Shown: positions 8,607 through 17,868, counted from the first letter of the stretch. The stretch: DNA of 64,000 nt from Pseudomonas sp. B21-040 (GCF_024748695.1 NZ_CP087176.1:6565501-6629500), one strand, 5' to 3'. The notes: generated from the sequence alone by a model not told the origin. Translations and numbers: made by a program.

Positions 8607-10889
8607 TTAAAGCGACGAGTATTTCTTGCGCAGACGCTGACGAATCAGTTCTGCGAGGGTGTTCATGACGAAGGTGAACAACAGCAGCACCAGCGCCGAG
8701 AGGAACAGCACGCGGTAGTGGCTGCCGCCGACTTCCGACTCCGGCATTTCCACCGCGACGTTGGCGGCCAGTGTGCGCAGACCTTCGAACAGGTTCATTT
8801 CCATGACCGGGGTGTTACCGGTGGCCATCAACACGATCATGGTTTCACCGACCGCACGCCCCATGCCGATCATCAGCGCCGAGAAAATACCCGGGCTGGC
8901 GGTGAGGATCACCACGCGAGTCATGGTCTGCCACGGCGTAGCACCGAGGGCCAGGGAGCCGAGGGTCAACCCGCGAGGCACGCTGAACACGGCGTCTTCG
9001 GCGATGGAGTAGATGTTCGGGATGACCGCGAAGCCCATGGCCAGGCCGACCACCAGTGCGTTGCGCTGGTCGTAGGTGATGCCCAGGTCGTGGGAGATCC
9101 ACATGCGCATGTCGCCGCCGAAGAACCAGGTTTCCATGTACGGGCTCATGTACAGCGAGAGCCAGCCCACAAACAGGATCACCGGGATCAGAATCGCGCT
9201 TTCCCAGCCGTCCGGCACTTTCAGGCGGATCGACTCAGGCAGGCGGCTGAAGACGAAGCCCGCCACCAGAATGCCGATCGGCAGGAGCATCAGCAGGCTG
9301 AAGATGCCCGGCAAATGCCCTTCTACATACGGTGCGAGGAACAGGCCGGCGAAGAAACCGAGGATCACCGTCGGCATCGCTTCCATCAGCTCGATCACCG
9401 GCTTGACCTTGCGACGCAGGCTTGGTGCCATGAAGTACGCGGTGTAGATCGCAGCGGCGACGGCCAGTGGTGCGGCCAACAGCATCGCGTAAAACGCGGC
9501 CTTCAAAGTACCGAAGGTCAACGGAGACAAGCTCATTTTCGGTTCGAAGTCAGTGTTGGCGGCGGTCGATTGCCAGACGTATTTAGGTTCGTCGTAGTTC
9601 TCGTACCAGACCTTGCTCCACAGCGCGCTCCACGATACTTCCGGGTGCGGGTTGTCGAGCAACAGCGGCTGAATCTTGCCGCCCTCTTCGACGATGATGC
9701 GGTTGGCGCGCGGCGACAGACCGAAAAGGCCTTGGCCTTCCACGACCTGGTCCACCAGCAACGTACGGTGGGCGGTACTGTGGAACACGCCGAGCTTGCC
9801 GGAGGCGTCGAGGGCAACGAAGCCTTTGCGACGCTCTTCAGCGCTGATTTCAACGATAGGCGTGGTGCCCATCTGGAAAGTACGGATCTGCTTCAGACGC
9901 AGCTCGCCATCGGGGTCGCGCGCCATGAACCACTGGGCCAGACCACCTTTGGAGTCGCCGAGGATCAGCGAAATACCGCCCACCAGTTGAGTACTGGCAG
10001 TGATTTGCGCTTCACCGTCTTCAAGCAATTTGTAGCGACCGTTGAGGCTCTTGTCGCGCAGGCTGAACACGTCGGCCTGGGCACGCCCGTTAATCACGTA
10101 CAGCCACTGCTGGCGCGGGTCGACGAAGATGTTCTTCACCGGCTCGTTCATCTGCGGCAGGTCGATGCGTTTCTGCTCGTTGGTGATTTCGCCGGTCATC
10201 ATGTTTTCTTCGCTGGTCAGCGACAAAACATTGAGTTGCGAACCGGTTGCGCCCACCAGCATCAGCGTCGAATCGTTGGCGTTGAGGCTGATGTGTTCCA
10301 GCGCGCCACCGGCTTCGTTCAGTGCGATCGGCGTCTCGCCGTACGGGTACTCGATGGCCGGCGTAATGGTTTTCTTGCCATCCGGGTAGCTGACTTTATA
10401 GGTGTGACGGAACACCAGTGCCTTACCGTCGGACAGGCCCACGGCGACCAGCGGGTGACCTGGCTGGTCTTCACCGATGGACGTTACGCTGACACCGGCC
10501 GGGATCGGCAGATCGACGCGCTTGAGTTCAGCGCCATTGTCGATATCAAAGAACAGTGCCTGGCCCTTGTCGGAAACCCGCATGGCGACCTGGTTCTGTT
10601 CTTCGAGGGAGATCATCAACGGCTTGCCGGCATCTTGCATCCAGGCAGGCGTGATGGCGTCCTTGGTCGTCAGGTTGGCACCCTGGAACAGGGGCAAGAC
10701 GACGTAGCCAAGGAAGAAGAAAATCAGCGTGATCGCGCCGAGGACAGCGAGGCCGCCAATCAGGACGTACCAACGTGTCAGGCGATCTTTGAGCGCGCGA
10801 ATGCGACGCTTGCGTTGCAACTCAGGCGTATTGAAATCAATTCGCTTGGGGGGATTATTAGTCATGGTGGAATTGGCCAGATCATTCAT
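8607..10889 (-). CDS. pstC: Phosphate ABC transporter permease PstC (long pseudomonad form)
   Basis: Partner permease of PstA, about 760 aa against about 320 in E. coli. After a first membrane segment near residues 40-65 comes a hydrophilic, beta-rich region of about 370 residues (repeated short beta strands, WD/propeller-like in look). The BPD permease domain is at about 470-750, with the EAA loop in SVPRGLTLGSLALGATPWQT. I prefer ATG 10889 (MNDLANST) over GTG 10895. A perfect Pho box lies 23 bases upstream, so this gene has its own PhoB-controlled promoter besides read-through from pstS. Confidence 0.93.
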   Translation of the reverse strand: MNDLANSTMTNNPPKRIDFNTPELQRKRRIRALKDRLTRWYVLIGGLAVLGAITLIFFFLGYVVLPLFQGANLTTKDAITPAWMQDAGKPLMISLEEQNQVAMRVSDKGQALFFDIDNGAELKRVDLPIPAGVSVTSIGEDQPGHPLVAVGLSDGKALVFRHTYKVSYPDGKKTITPAIEYPYGETPIALNEAGGALEHISLNANDSTLMLVGATGSQLNVLSLTSEENMMTGEITNEQKRIDLPQMNEPVKNIFVDPRQQWLYVINGRAQADVFSLRDKSLNGRYKLLEDGEAQITASTQLVGGISLILGDSKGGLAQWFMARDPDGELRLKQIRTFQMGTTPIVEISAEERRKGFVALDASGKLGVFHSTAHRTLLVDQVVEGQGLFGLSPRANRIIVEEGGKIQPLLLDNPHPEVSWSALWSKVWYENYDEPKYVWQSTAANTDFEPKMSLSPLTFGTLKAAFYAMLLAAPLAVAAAIYTAYFMAPSLRRKVKPVIELMEAMPTVILGFFAGLFLAPYVEGHLPGIFSLLMLLPIGILVAGFVFSRLPESIRLKVPDGWESAILIPVILFVGWLSLYMSPYMETWFFGGDMRMWISHDLGITYDQRNALVVGLAMGFAVIPNIYSIAEDAVFSVPRGLTLGSLALGATPWQTMTRVVILTASPGIFSALMIGMGRAVGETMIVLMATGNTPVMEMNLFEGLRTLAANVAVEMPESEVGGSHYRVLFLSALVLLLFTFVMNTLAELIRQRLRKKYSSL

Positions 10890-10911
10890 TCGCACACCCT
10901 AGCGATCCTGT

Positions 10912-10929
10912 ATGACAGAAAGATGACAG
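10912..10929 (-). promoter_or_regulatory. Pho box upstream of pstC
   Basis: On the minus strand the sequence reads CTGTCATCTTTCTGTCAT: two exact CTGTCAT half-sites with a 4-base spacer, the full PhoB consensus. It begins 23 bases from the pstC start. Confidence 0.93.
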
Positions 10930-11024
10930 CGCAGTGACGCGACAAATCCGCTGCCTGTGGGAACTGGCAGCAGACCGGGAATTTGGGGGGGGGCCGGGTC
11001 ACCTGCGTGGTAACCCTGAGCCGT

Positions 11025-11138
11025 TGTAGGAGCAGAGCTTGCTCGCGATAGCGGTCTTTCCAGTCACATCATTGCTGAATGTGTCGACGCCATCGCGGGC
11101 AAGCCTTGCTCCTACAGATCCGGGGCTAGCCCCGGATC
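11025..11138. repeat. REP pair plus 22-base perfect palindrome between pstS and pstC
   Basis: REP doublet (11025-11117), then a perfect palindrome with 11-base arms GATCCGGGGCT/AGCCCCGGATC (11117-11138) that starts 7 bases past the pstS stop on the minus strand. No T tract follows. A structure like this at the 3' end of pstS could stabilise that message and partly uncouple it from pstC (inference). Confidence 0.8.
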
Positions 11139-11144
11139 AGGGTG

Positions 11145-12146
11145 TTACTTTTTTGCGACTTCAGCGCCGCCTTCCGACAGACCCAGGTCAGCCAGAGCTT
11201 TGGCTGCGACTTTGGCTGGCAGTGGGATGTAACCGTCTTTCACGACAACTTCCTGGCCCTGTTTGGACAGAACCAGTTTCACGAACTCGGCTTCCAGCGG
11301 GGCCAGAGGCTTGTTCGGAGCTTTGTTGACGTAAACGTAGAGGAAACGCGACAGCGGGTATTTGCCGTTCAGTGCGTTTTCTTCGGTGTCTTCGATGAAG
11401 TCAGTGCTGCCTTTCTTGGCCAGGGCCACAGTCTTCACGGAAGCAGTTTTGTAGCCGATGCCCGAGTAACCGATGCCGTTCAGCGAGGAGCTGATCGACT
11501 GTACGACCGAAGCCGAACCTGGTTGTTCGTTCACGTTTGGCTTGTAGTCGCCTTTGCACAGGGCTTCTTCTTTAAAGTAGCCGTAGGTGCCGGATACCGA
11601 GTTACGACCGAACAGTTGAACCGGCTTGTTGGCCAGGTCGCCGGTCACACCCAGGTCGCCCCAGGTTTTCACGTCGGTTTTAGCGCCGCACAGACGAGTG
11701 GACGAGAAGATCGCGTCGACTTGTTCCATGGTCAGGTGCTGGATCGGGTTGTCCTTGTGCACGAACACCGCCAGGGCGTCCACGGCAACCGGGATAGCGG
11801 TTGGCTTGTAGCCGTACTTCTGCTCGAAGGCAGCCAGTTCGGTGTCCTTCATCTTGCGGCTCATCGGGCCCAGGTTAGAGGTGCCTTCGGTCAGCGCAGG
11901 TGGCGCGGTGGCGGAGCCAGCGGCCTGAATCTGGATGTTTACGTTCGGGTATTCTTTCTTGTAGTTCTCAGCCCACAGGGTCATGAGGTTGGCCAGGGTA
12001 TCGGAGCCGACGCTGGACAGGTTGCCCGACACACCAGTGGTCTTGGTGTAGCTCGGGATCGACGGGTCAACAGCGGCGAACGCGTTGGCAGTCGCAACGC
12101 CAGCAGCGACAAAAGTCATTGCCGCCATCAAACGCTTCAGTTTCAT
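11145..12146 (-). CDS. pstS: Phosphate ABC transporter substrate-binding protein PstS
   Basis: Periplasmic phosphate-binding protein, 333 aa, with a clear Sec signal ([20 protein letters not shown], cleavage after ANAFA). Phosphate-contact segments typical of this PstS type are visible: [32 protein letters not shown] and [12 protein letters not shown]. It is first in the pst cluster, preceded by its own Pho box and followed by the palindrome and REP pair before pstC. Strongest expression of the cluster would be expected here. Confidence 0.97.
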   Translation of the reverse strand: MKLKRLMAAMTFVAAGVATANAFAAVDPSIPSYTKTTGVSGNLSSVGSDTLANLMTLWAENYKKEYPNVNIQIQAAGSATAPPALTEGTSNLGPMSRKMKDTELAAFEQKYGYKPTAIPVAVDALAVFVHKDNPIQHLTMEQVDAIFSSTRLCGAKTDVKTWGDLGVTGDLANKPVQLFGRNSVSGTYGYFKEEALCKGDYKPNVNEQPGSASVVQSISSSLNGIGYSGIGYKTASVKTVALAKKGSTDFIEDTEENALNGKYPLSRFLYVYVNKAPNKPLAPLEAEFVKLVLSKQGQEVVVKDGYIPLPAKVAAKALADLGLSEGGAEVAKK

Positions 12147-12222
12147 GCCTTACTCCTAGCAGATAGAGTTGTTAGTCGGGGCCAAGTATCAGCAGGCCGT
12201 GTGAACACTCTATGGCTGAAAT

Positions 12223-12240
12223 ATGACAATTGGATGAAAG
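12223..12240 (-). promoter_or_regulatory. Pho box upstream of pstS
   Basis: On the minus strand the sequence reads CTTTCATCCAATTGTCAT, matching the two-half-site PhoB consensus at 12 of 14 half-site positions, 76 bases upstream of the pstS start. Confidence 0.85.
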
Positions 12241-12332
12241 GCCAGCATTCGAGTGCCCGATACATCCAGTCTCGCAGCGCAGGTTGACAAATCATAACCA
12301 AGAGATAGCCTTGTCAACCACGAGAGGAACCC

Positions 12333-13391
12333 ATGATTAACGACCGAATCCGCCGCGCTCGCCTACTACGAGGCATGTCTCTAGAGGCTTTAGCGCTCAA
12401 GCTTGGCGATATCACCAAGCAAGGCATCAGCAAATACGAGAAAGGGGCAAGCACTCCAAACTCCGCACGCCTGTTACAAATGGCAAAAGTATTGGAGGTC
12501 AGTCCAGAGTACTTTTTCCGGGCGGAGGCTGTGCCGCTTGCACCGTTAGAGTTTCGCAAACTGGCGAAAATGCCGAAGTACCGTCAGGTTCAAGTTGAAG
12601 AACAGATTCGTGAGCATCTCGAGCGCTACATCGCTCTAGAGGATTGCTTCGACCCGGCGGACATCCAGACTCCGACCACCCCAGCGCAAATGCTACCGGT
12701 TTCCTCTATAGAGGAAGCTGAACGCGCGGCCGAGCAACTGCGTGAATTCTGGAAAATCGGCAGTGATCCCATCTCCAATCTTACCGAGCAACTGGAAGAG
12801 CACAGCATCAAGGTAGCAATGCTCATGGGGCCAAATGACTTTGATGGGGCCTGCGCCGCAACCGGTGACGGTCGTCATGTCTTGATCGCACTCAACTCGG
12901 AGCGCCCCGGCGAACGCATACGCTTCACCGCTGCCCATGAGCTGGGTCATTGGGTCATGCAGTTACCCGAAGAAATGCCCGAAAGAGAAAAGGAAAACTG
13001 CTGCCATCGTTTCGCGGGTGCCTTCCTCTATCCGGCCAAAGGTGTCACCAGTGACTTTGGTAATCACCCTCGCTCCAGGGTTCATCCCCGGGAACTGCTA
13101 ATCGCCAAGCGCCAATACGGAATTTCGATGCACGCAGCGCTGCGGCGCCTCAAGGATTTAAATCTTCTCAGCGACGGCGGTTACAAATCCCTCACCATTC
13201 AGTTCAGCTCGAACGGCTGGCGCAAGGCCGAGCCAGAGCCATTGCCGTGTAAACCCCCACAACGTTTTGAGTCGTTGGTGTTTTGGGGATTGGCCGAAGG
13301 ATTGATCACCAAATCCCGTGCAGCTGAACTTCTACGCAAACCAGTGAGCGCTTTAGATCCCAATTTCCTGGGCTCACTGGAGAGTGCATGA
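12333..13391 (+). CDS. XRE-family HTH protein with ImmA/IrrE metallopeptidase domain
   Basis: 352 aa. An N-terminal XRE helix-turn-helix (about 5-62: RLLRGMSLEALALKLGDITK, GISKYEKGASTP) is joined to an ImmA/IrrE (COG2856) zinc peptidase domain (about 140-270) with an intact HExxH site, FTAAHELGHWVMQLPEE, and downstream CCHRFAGAFLYP. Such proteins act as repressors or antitoxins that are inactivated by or carry out proteolysis. It overlaps the next gene, a PIN-domain protein, by 4 bases (ATGA), so the two are translationally coupled and probably form a toxin-antitoxin type module. The pair is wedged between pstS and an MFS gene, with rarer codons than its neighbours, which suggests acquisition. 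Confidence 0.85.
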   Translation: MINDRIRRARLLRGMSLEALALKLGDITKQGISKYEKGASTPNSARLLQMAKVLEVSPEYFFRAEAVPLAPLEFRKLAKMPKYRQVQVEEQIREHLERYIALEDCFDPADIQTPTTPAQMLPVSSIEEAERAAEQLREFWKIGSDPISNLTEQLEEHSIKVAMLMGPNDFDGACAATGDGRHVLIALNSERPGERIRFTAAHELGHWVMQLPEEMPEREKENCCHRFAGAFLYPAKGVTSDFGNHPRSRVHPRELLIAKRQYGISMHAALRRLKDLNLLSDGGYKSLTIQFSSNGWRKAEPEPLPCKPPQRFESLVFWGLAEGLITKSRAAELLRKPVSALDPNFLGSLESA

Positions 13392-13879
13392 CTCTGATCT
13401 ACATCAGCGATACGAATATCTGGATCGATTTCAGAAATGCAGGGCTGCTGGAACAGATGTTCAGTCTGCCGTTCACGCTTTGCTGCACAGATTTCGTACT
13501 GCACGAACTCGAAGATTTTCCGCATGACGAATTGCTTGCCCACGGGTTAATTGTCGAATCATTCGAGGGTCCGGAAGTGGCACGGCTGTTCGGTCTTAAA
13601 ATCGAACATAGCAACAGTTCTCTGGCAGACGTTTCCTGTTATCTACTTGCTCAGCAAACAGGTCGTCCGTTATTGACGGGGGACGGCAAACTTAGGAAAC
13701 AGGCACGAAAGGATGGGCTACAGGTACACGGTGCACTTTGGCTGCTGGACCTGATGGTTAACCATCAGGTTGTTGGATTGCAACAGGCTGCGGATGCTTT
13801 AGAGGACATGCTCATGGGCGGAGCACGATTACCGTCAGGCGAGTGTGAGGCAAGGCTTTCGCGCTGGCGAAAGCCTTGA
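13388..13879 (+). CDS. PIN-domain protein, probable toxin ribonuclease
   Basis: 163 aa, PIN-like fold. The first acidic residue is in ISDTNIWIDF, a second cluster in LHELEDF, and later acidic residues in SSLADVSCYLLAQ and LLTGDGKLRKQA, the normal spacing of a PIN metal site. PIN toxins cut RNA. It starts in the stop codon of the XRE-ImmA/IrrE gene, which would be its regulator or antitoxin. A hairpin (aaggctttcgc/gcgaaagcctt, 13854-13877) overlaps the stop codon. Activity and RNA target cannot be seen from sequence. Confidence 0.8.
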   Translation: MTLIYISDTNIWIDFRNAGLLEQMFSLPFTLCCTDFVLHELEDFPHDELLAHGLIVESFEGPEVARLFGLKIEHSNSSLADVSCYLLAQQTGRPLLTGDGKLRKQARKDGLQVHGALWLLDLMVNHQVVGLQQAADALEDMLMGGARLPSGECEARLSRWRKP

Positions 13880-13888
13880 GGGAGATGG

Positions 13889-15187
13889 TTAGCGCCCCCT
13901 TTTCCAGAGGTAAGCACCCACCAGAATCCCGACCCCGCAAATGATCGCCACATAATAGGCCGGCCCCATCGGGCTTTCCTTCAGCAGCAGGGTCACCACC
14001 ATTGGCGTCAGGCCGCCGAAGATGGCATAGGCCAGGTTGTACGAGAACGACAGCCCGCTGAAGCGCACCACCGCCGGGAAGGCTTTGACCATCACATACG
14101 GCACCGCGCCGATGGTGCCGACCAGCAGACCCGTCAGGGCATACATCGGGAACAACCAGTCCGGATGATTGAACAGGCTGTGATAGAAGGTCCACGAACT
14201 CATCAGCAGCAAGGCGCTGCCAAACACAAACACCCGGCCTGCGCCGAAGCGGTCAGCCAAGGCGCCAGACGCCACACACCCAAGGCTCAGGAACACGATC
14301 GCCACGCTATTGGCTTGCAATGCAGTGGTCGGCGCGAAGTGGTAGACGGTCTGCAGCACGGTCGGGGTCATGAGGATGACCACGATGATGCCGGCGGACA
14401 GCAGCCAGGTCAGCAGCATGGAGATCAGGATCGCCCCGCGATGGTCGCGCAACACTGCCCGCAGCGGCACTTCTTCGGCGAGCGCCTTGCGCAATTGCAG
14501 CTCGGCGAATACCGGGGTCTCGTGCAGCCAGCGGCGCAGGTACACCGAGAACAGGCCAAACACACCGCCCAGCAGGAACGGGATCCGCCAGGCGTAATCG
14601 GCCACTTCGCCCGGGGTATAAATGCTGTTGATGGCCGTGGCGACCAGGGAGCCCAGCAAAATGCCCGCCGTCAGGCCGCTGGTCAGGGTGCCGCAGGCGT
14701 AACCGATATGGCGCTGCGGTACGTGTTCGGAAACAAATACCCACGCGCCTGGCACTTCACCACCAATCGCCGCGCCCTGAATGACCCGCATCAGCAGCAA
14801 CAGGATCGGTGCCCACAGACCAATCTGCGCATAAGTCGGCAGCAGCCCCATGATCAGGGTCGGTACCGCCATCATGAAAATGCTCAGGGTGAACATTTTC
14901 TTGCGCCCCAGCAGGTCACCGAAATGCGCCATGACAATGCCGCCCAACGGCCGCGCCAGGTAGCCGGCGGCGAAAATGCCGAAGGTCTGCATCAAACGCA
15001 GCCACTCGGGCATGTCAGCGGGGAAGAACAGTTTGCCGACCACCGTGGCGAAGAACACAAAGATGATGAAGTCGTAGAACTCCAGCGCACCGCCCAGGGC
15101 AGACAGCGATAAAGTCTTGTAATCATTGCGGGTCAACGGTCGTGCGGGTTGAGCTGGCTGCGCGATGCTCGAAGGCGCTGTGGTCAT
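13889..15187 (-). CDS. MFS transporter, metabolite:H+ symporter (MHS) family
   Basis: 432 aa with about 12 membrane segments. MHS-family signs: opening SLSALGGALEFYDFIIFVFFA, loop GYLARPLGGIVMAHFGDLLGRKK between segments 2 and 3, and GEVPGAWVFVSEHVP in segment 5 region. Members carry citrate, proline/betaine, shikimate or other organic acids; the substrate here is unknown. It converges on the PIN gene and diverges from the thioesterase gene. Confidence 0.85.
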   Translation of the reverse strand: MTTAPSSIAQPAQPARPLTRNDYKTLSLSALGGALEFYDFIIFVFFATVVGKLFFPADMPEWLRLMQTFGIFAAGYLARPLGGIVMAHFGDLLGRKKMFTLSIFMMAVPTLIMGLLPTYAQIGLWAPILLLLMRVIQGAAIGGEVPGAWVFVSEHVPQRHIGYACGTLTSGLTAGILLGSLVATAINSIYTPGEVADYAWRIPFLLGGVFGLFSVYLRRWLHETPVFAELQLRKALAEEVPLRAVLRDHRGAILISMLLTWLLSAGIIVVILMTPTVLQTVYHFAPTTALQANSVAIVFLSLGCVASGALADRFGAGRVFVFGSALLLMSSWTFYHSLFNHPDWLFPMYALTGLLVGTIGAVPYVMVKAFPAVVRFSGLSFSYNLAYAIFGGLTPMVVTLLLKESPMGPAYYVAIICGVGILVGAYLWKRGR

Positions 15188-15550
15188 GGCAAGGCTTCTC
15201 TTATAGTCGGATCTGCGACCTCAACAACGCTGGCCGAGGCTTGGACAGGTCCGGCACGATAGCAAATTGTTCGAAAAAGCACATAGAGGTGCGGTTTTGA
15301 CCGCCAAAATGAGAACCGGACGGTCGTCTCGGAGTCTACCGACCGATATACTCGCGATCTGGCAACAATTTGAAAGGGTTGCTGTGCGAAGACGCTGCTG
15401 GCTCTACCAGTCGATTTCGCAGAGTTTCCCTTTAGGCGCCTTACGAAAAACGTGACGAACGTAGTATGTTCGGGGCTGAATCGTTTTTCTTGAAAGCGGC
15501 TATTCACCTGAAGTACCAATGAAGAGTCACGGGTCAGAGGCACCCCCGGC
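15188..15550. other. Divergent intergenic region, 363 bases
   Basis: Lies between the MFS gene (minus) and the acyl-CoA thioesterase gene (plus) and must hold both promoters. Open frames here have no family signal. I see no repeat or strong regulatory palindrome beyond a short inverted repeat cgaac...gttcg near 15459-15475. Confidence 0.6.
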
Positions 15551-15955
15551 ATGATAGAGCTCGAACAAGAAGATCCAATCCCGCAAGGCGACCTGGCCCT
15601 GCAAATCACCGCGCTTCCTCGCGAAACCAACGGCTTCGGCGATATTTTCGGCGGCTGGCTGGTGGCGCAGATGGATTTGGCCGGCACCGCCATGGCCAGC
15701 AAGGTTGCTGGTGGACGCGTTGCCACCGTTGCGATTGATCGTATGGCGTTCCTGGTTCCAGTGGCGGTGGGCGCTCAGCTCTCCTTTTATACCCAGGCCC
15801 TGGAAATCGGCCGCAGCTCGATCAAGATGATGGTCGAAGTCTGGAGCGACGACCCGCTGTCCAGTGAGTGGCGTAAAGTGACTGAAGCGGTGTTCGTGTT
15901 CGTCGCCATCGACGGCAGCGGCCGCACTCGCTCGGTTCCGCCCCGCGCGCGTTAA
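15551..15955 (+). CDS. Acyl-CoA thioesterase, YciA-like hotdog fold
   Basis: 134 aa, single hotdog domain. It hydrolyses acyl-CoA to free acid and CoA in the cytosol. Typical motifs: FGDIFGGWLVAQMDLAG (the active-site Asp region follows in VATVAIDRMAFLVPV) and VWSDD for CoA contacts. Length matches YciA (about 132 aa). A mutarotase gene follows after 57 bases on the same strand. Confidence 0.87.
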   Translation: MIELEQEDPIPQGDLALQITALPRETNGFGDIFGGWLVAQMDLAGTAMASKVAGGRVATVAIDRMAFLVPVAVGAQLSFYTQALEIGRSSIKMMVEVWSDDPLSSEWRKVTEAVFVFVAIDGSGRTRSVPPRAR

Positions 15956-16012
15956 ACGCTGCGGCGGTTTTGCGGTCCATTGCAGTCATTGTTCCCGATC
16001 GAGAGTTGTCCC

Positions 16013-16912
16013 ATGAACACGCCCAACGTTGAAGCCGTGAAACTGGATGAACTGAACTGCTGGCGTATCCGCCACGGCCAGGCCGAATTGCTGGTTGCCC
16101 AGCAAGGTGCGCACATCCTCAGTTATCAATTGGCCGGCCAACCGCCGCTGATCTGGCTCAACGACGAGGCTGTGTTCAAGACCGGCAAAAGCATCCGCGC
16201 CGGCGTGCCGGTGTGCTGGCCGTGGTTCGGTAACCTTGCACGCAACCCGCAGAGCGTCCAGGCGATGCGCGTCAGCAGCGAGCCGCCCGCGGCCCACGGA
16301 TTTGTCCGGGCGATGGATTGGGAACTGGGCGGCATCGAAACCGAGGGCGAAAGCCTGAAGGTGGAATTCCTGCTGCCCTACCCTGAAGGTGGCTTTGCGG
16401 AGTGGCCTCACCAGGTGGACTTGAAGCTGAGCATTCGCCTGGATGAGCAACTGCACATCAACCTGACCAGCCATAACCAGGGCACTGACACCGTCACCCT
16501 CAGCCAGGCACTGCACAGCTATTTCGCGGTCAGCGATGTGCGCAACGTGCAGGTCGAAGGCGTGGATGGCCTGAGTTACATCGAAACGCTGGAAGACTGG
16601 AAAACCAAGGAACAGCACGGTGATCTGCGCTTTACCGGCGAGACCGATCGCATTTACCTCGACACCCCGCCACTGCTGAGTATCGTCGACCCGGCCTGGG
16701 AACGTCGCATCGAGCTGACCAGCCAAAACTCGCGCAACGCAGTGATCTGGAATCCTTGGATTGAACGCGCGGCAGCGTTCAGCGACATGGCCGACGATGG
16801 CTGGCAGCGCATGTTGTGCATCGAGACAGCGAATGTGATGGATGATGTGGTGACCTTGGCTGCGGGAGCCACTCACACACTGGGCGTGAGTATCGGCAGC
16901 AAACCACTTTAA
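16013..16912 (+). CDS. D-hexose-6-phosphate mutarotase (YeaD-like)
   Basis: About 299 aa, galactose mutarotase-like beta-sandwich. It interconverts alpha and beta anomers of glucose-6-phosphate. Motifs: RAGVPVCWPWFG, the AAHGFVRAMDWEL segment with catalytic His, the second His in QALHSYFAVSD, and Glu near LCIETANV. ATG 16013 is chosen, since an upstream TTG would add 11 unconserved residues. A REP pair follows directly. Confidence 0.88.
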   Translation: MNTPNVEAVKLDELNCWRIRHGQAELLVAQQGAHILSYQLAGQPPLIWLNDEAVFKTGKSIRAGVPVCWPWFGNLARNPQSVQAMRVSSEPPAAHGFVRAMDWELGGIETEGESLKVEFLLPYPEGGFAEWPHQVDLKLSIRLDEQLHINLTSHNQGTDTVTLSQALHSYFAVSDVRNVQVEGVDGLSYIETLEDWKTKEQHGDLRFTGETDRIYLDTPPLLSIVDPAWERRIELTSQNSRNAVIWNPWIERAAAFSDMADDGWQRMLCIETANVMDDVVTLAAGATHTLGVSIGSKPL

Positions 16913-16916
16913 ACGC

Positions 16917-16982
16917 ATCGCGGGCAAGCCTTGCTCCTACAGGATATGAACTGCCCTGTAGGAGCAAGGCTTGCCCGCGATT
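16917..16982. repeat. REP pair
   Basis: Two tightly spaced inverted REP units (cgggcaagccttgctcctac and gtaggagcaaggcttgcccg) separated by about 18 bases, between the mutarotase gene and the convergent DUF3299 gene. Confidence 0.9.
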
Positions 16983-16997
16983 GGTTTTATCTGATGC

Positions 16998-17534
16998 TTA
17001 CAAATCCGACTCTTTGACCACCCGCACTTTCGCCGCATCCAGCGCATACGCCGCGTCGGCCAGGTCGTTGTTGACCGTCTCGATCTTCAGCGTGCCGGTG
17101 ACCCACAGCGGTGTGTAGATGTCATCCAGCTTCAGCCCCTTCGGATAACGCACCAGCACCAACTGATTGGGTGGCGGTGGCGGCACGTGGATGCACGCGC
17201 CCGGGTACGGCACGAGGAAGAACAGCGTGCTGCGACCCTTGGCATCGGACTCCAGCGGCACCGGGTAACCACCGATACGGATGTTCTTGTCATTCATCGA
17301 CGGCACGGTTTTGGTCGAATACATCACCGCGGGCAAGCCTTTGCTCTGTTTCATGCCACCCTTGGCGGTGAACGTGCCATCGCCTTCAGGGGAGTTGTGG
17401 TCGATTTCGGGCATGGCCTCGAGGGCTTTCTGGTCCGACTTGGGCATCAGTTCGAGCCAGTCGGTTTCCGGCAGTTCGCCGGCATGGGCCAAACCACTGC
17501 CCAGAAAAAGGAGAGTCAACAGAAGACGGCGCAT
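16998..17534 (-). CDS. DUF3299-family exported protein
   Basis: 178 aa with a signal peptide (MRRLLLTLLFLGSGLAHAGE) and the DUF3299 core: IGGYPVPLE, then PYPGACIHVPPPPPNQLV, and GTLKIETVNNDLADAAYALD at the end. The family is widespread in proteobacteria and its role is not established; it is often near lipoprotein or ABC export genes. Here it stands alone. Confidence 0.85.
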   Translation of the reverse strand: MRRLLLTLLFLGSGLAHAGELPETDWLELMPKSDQKALEAMPEIDHNSPEGDGTFTAKGGMKQSKGLPAVMYSTKTVPSMNDKNIRIGGYPVPLESDAKGRSTLFFLVPYPGACIHVPPPPPNQLVLVRYPKGLKLDDIYTPLWVTGTLKIETVNNDLADAAYALDAAKVRVVKESDL

Positions 17535-17622
17535 TGAGGTGCTCGGTAAAGGAAGGGTGATAAGTCGCCGAGCATTCTAGCCCTCTCTGCGTGCGGCGCA
17601 GAGGGGGCTTTGTCGCTTTGGA

Positions 17623-17868
17623 TCAGTTCTTTTTGATCAGGCCGTAGATCACCAGCAACACCACGGCGCCGACCAGCGCACCGATGAAGCCCGCGCCTTG
17701 GCCGGCCTGATAGATGCCCAGAGCCTGGCCGCCGTAAGTGGCCGCCAGTGAACCGCCGATACCGAGCAGGATGGTCATGATCCAGCCCATGCTGTCATCG
17801 CCCGGTTTCAGGAACCGAGCCAGCAGGCCGACAATCAAGCCGATAAAGATGGTTCCGATAATTCCCAT
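17623..17868 (-). CDS. GlsB/YeaQ/YmgE-family membrane protein
   Basis: 81 aa with three hydrophobic segments and the transglycosylase-associated family pattern (GLIVGLLARFLKPGDDSMGWI, then GGSLAATYGGQALGIYQ). ATG at 17868 is the proper start; the open frame extends upstream without conserved sequence. The family is usually stress- or stationary-phase induced, and its molecular function is not settled. Confidence 0.88.
   Translation of the reverse strand: MGIIGTIFIGLIVGLLARFLKPGDDSMGWIMTILLGIGGSLAATYGGQALGIYQAGQGAGFIGALVGAVVLLVIYGLIKKN

Noticed and set aside
8496..10937. 813-codon plus-strand open frame opposite pstC
   Set aside because: His/Gln-rich translation without domains; it mirrors the codon pattern of pstC on the other strand. 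The same holds for the long antisense frames opposite phoR, the CNNM gene, the AGCS gene and pstA.
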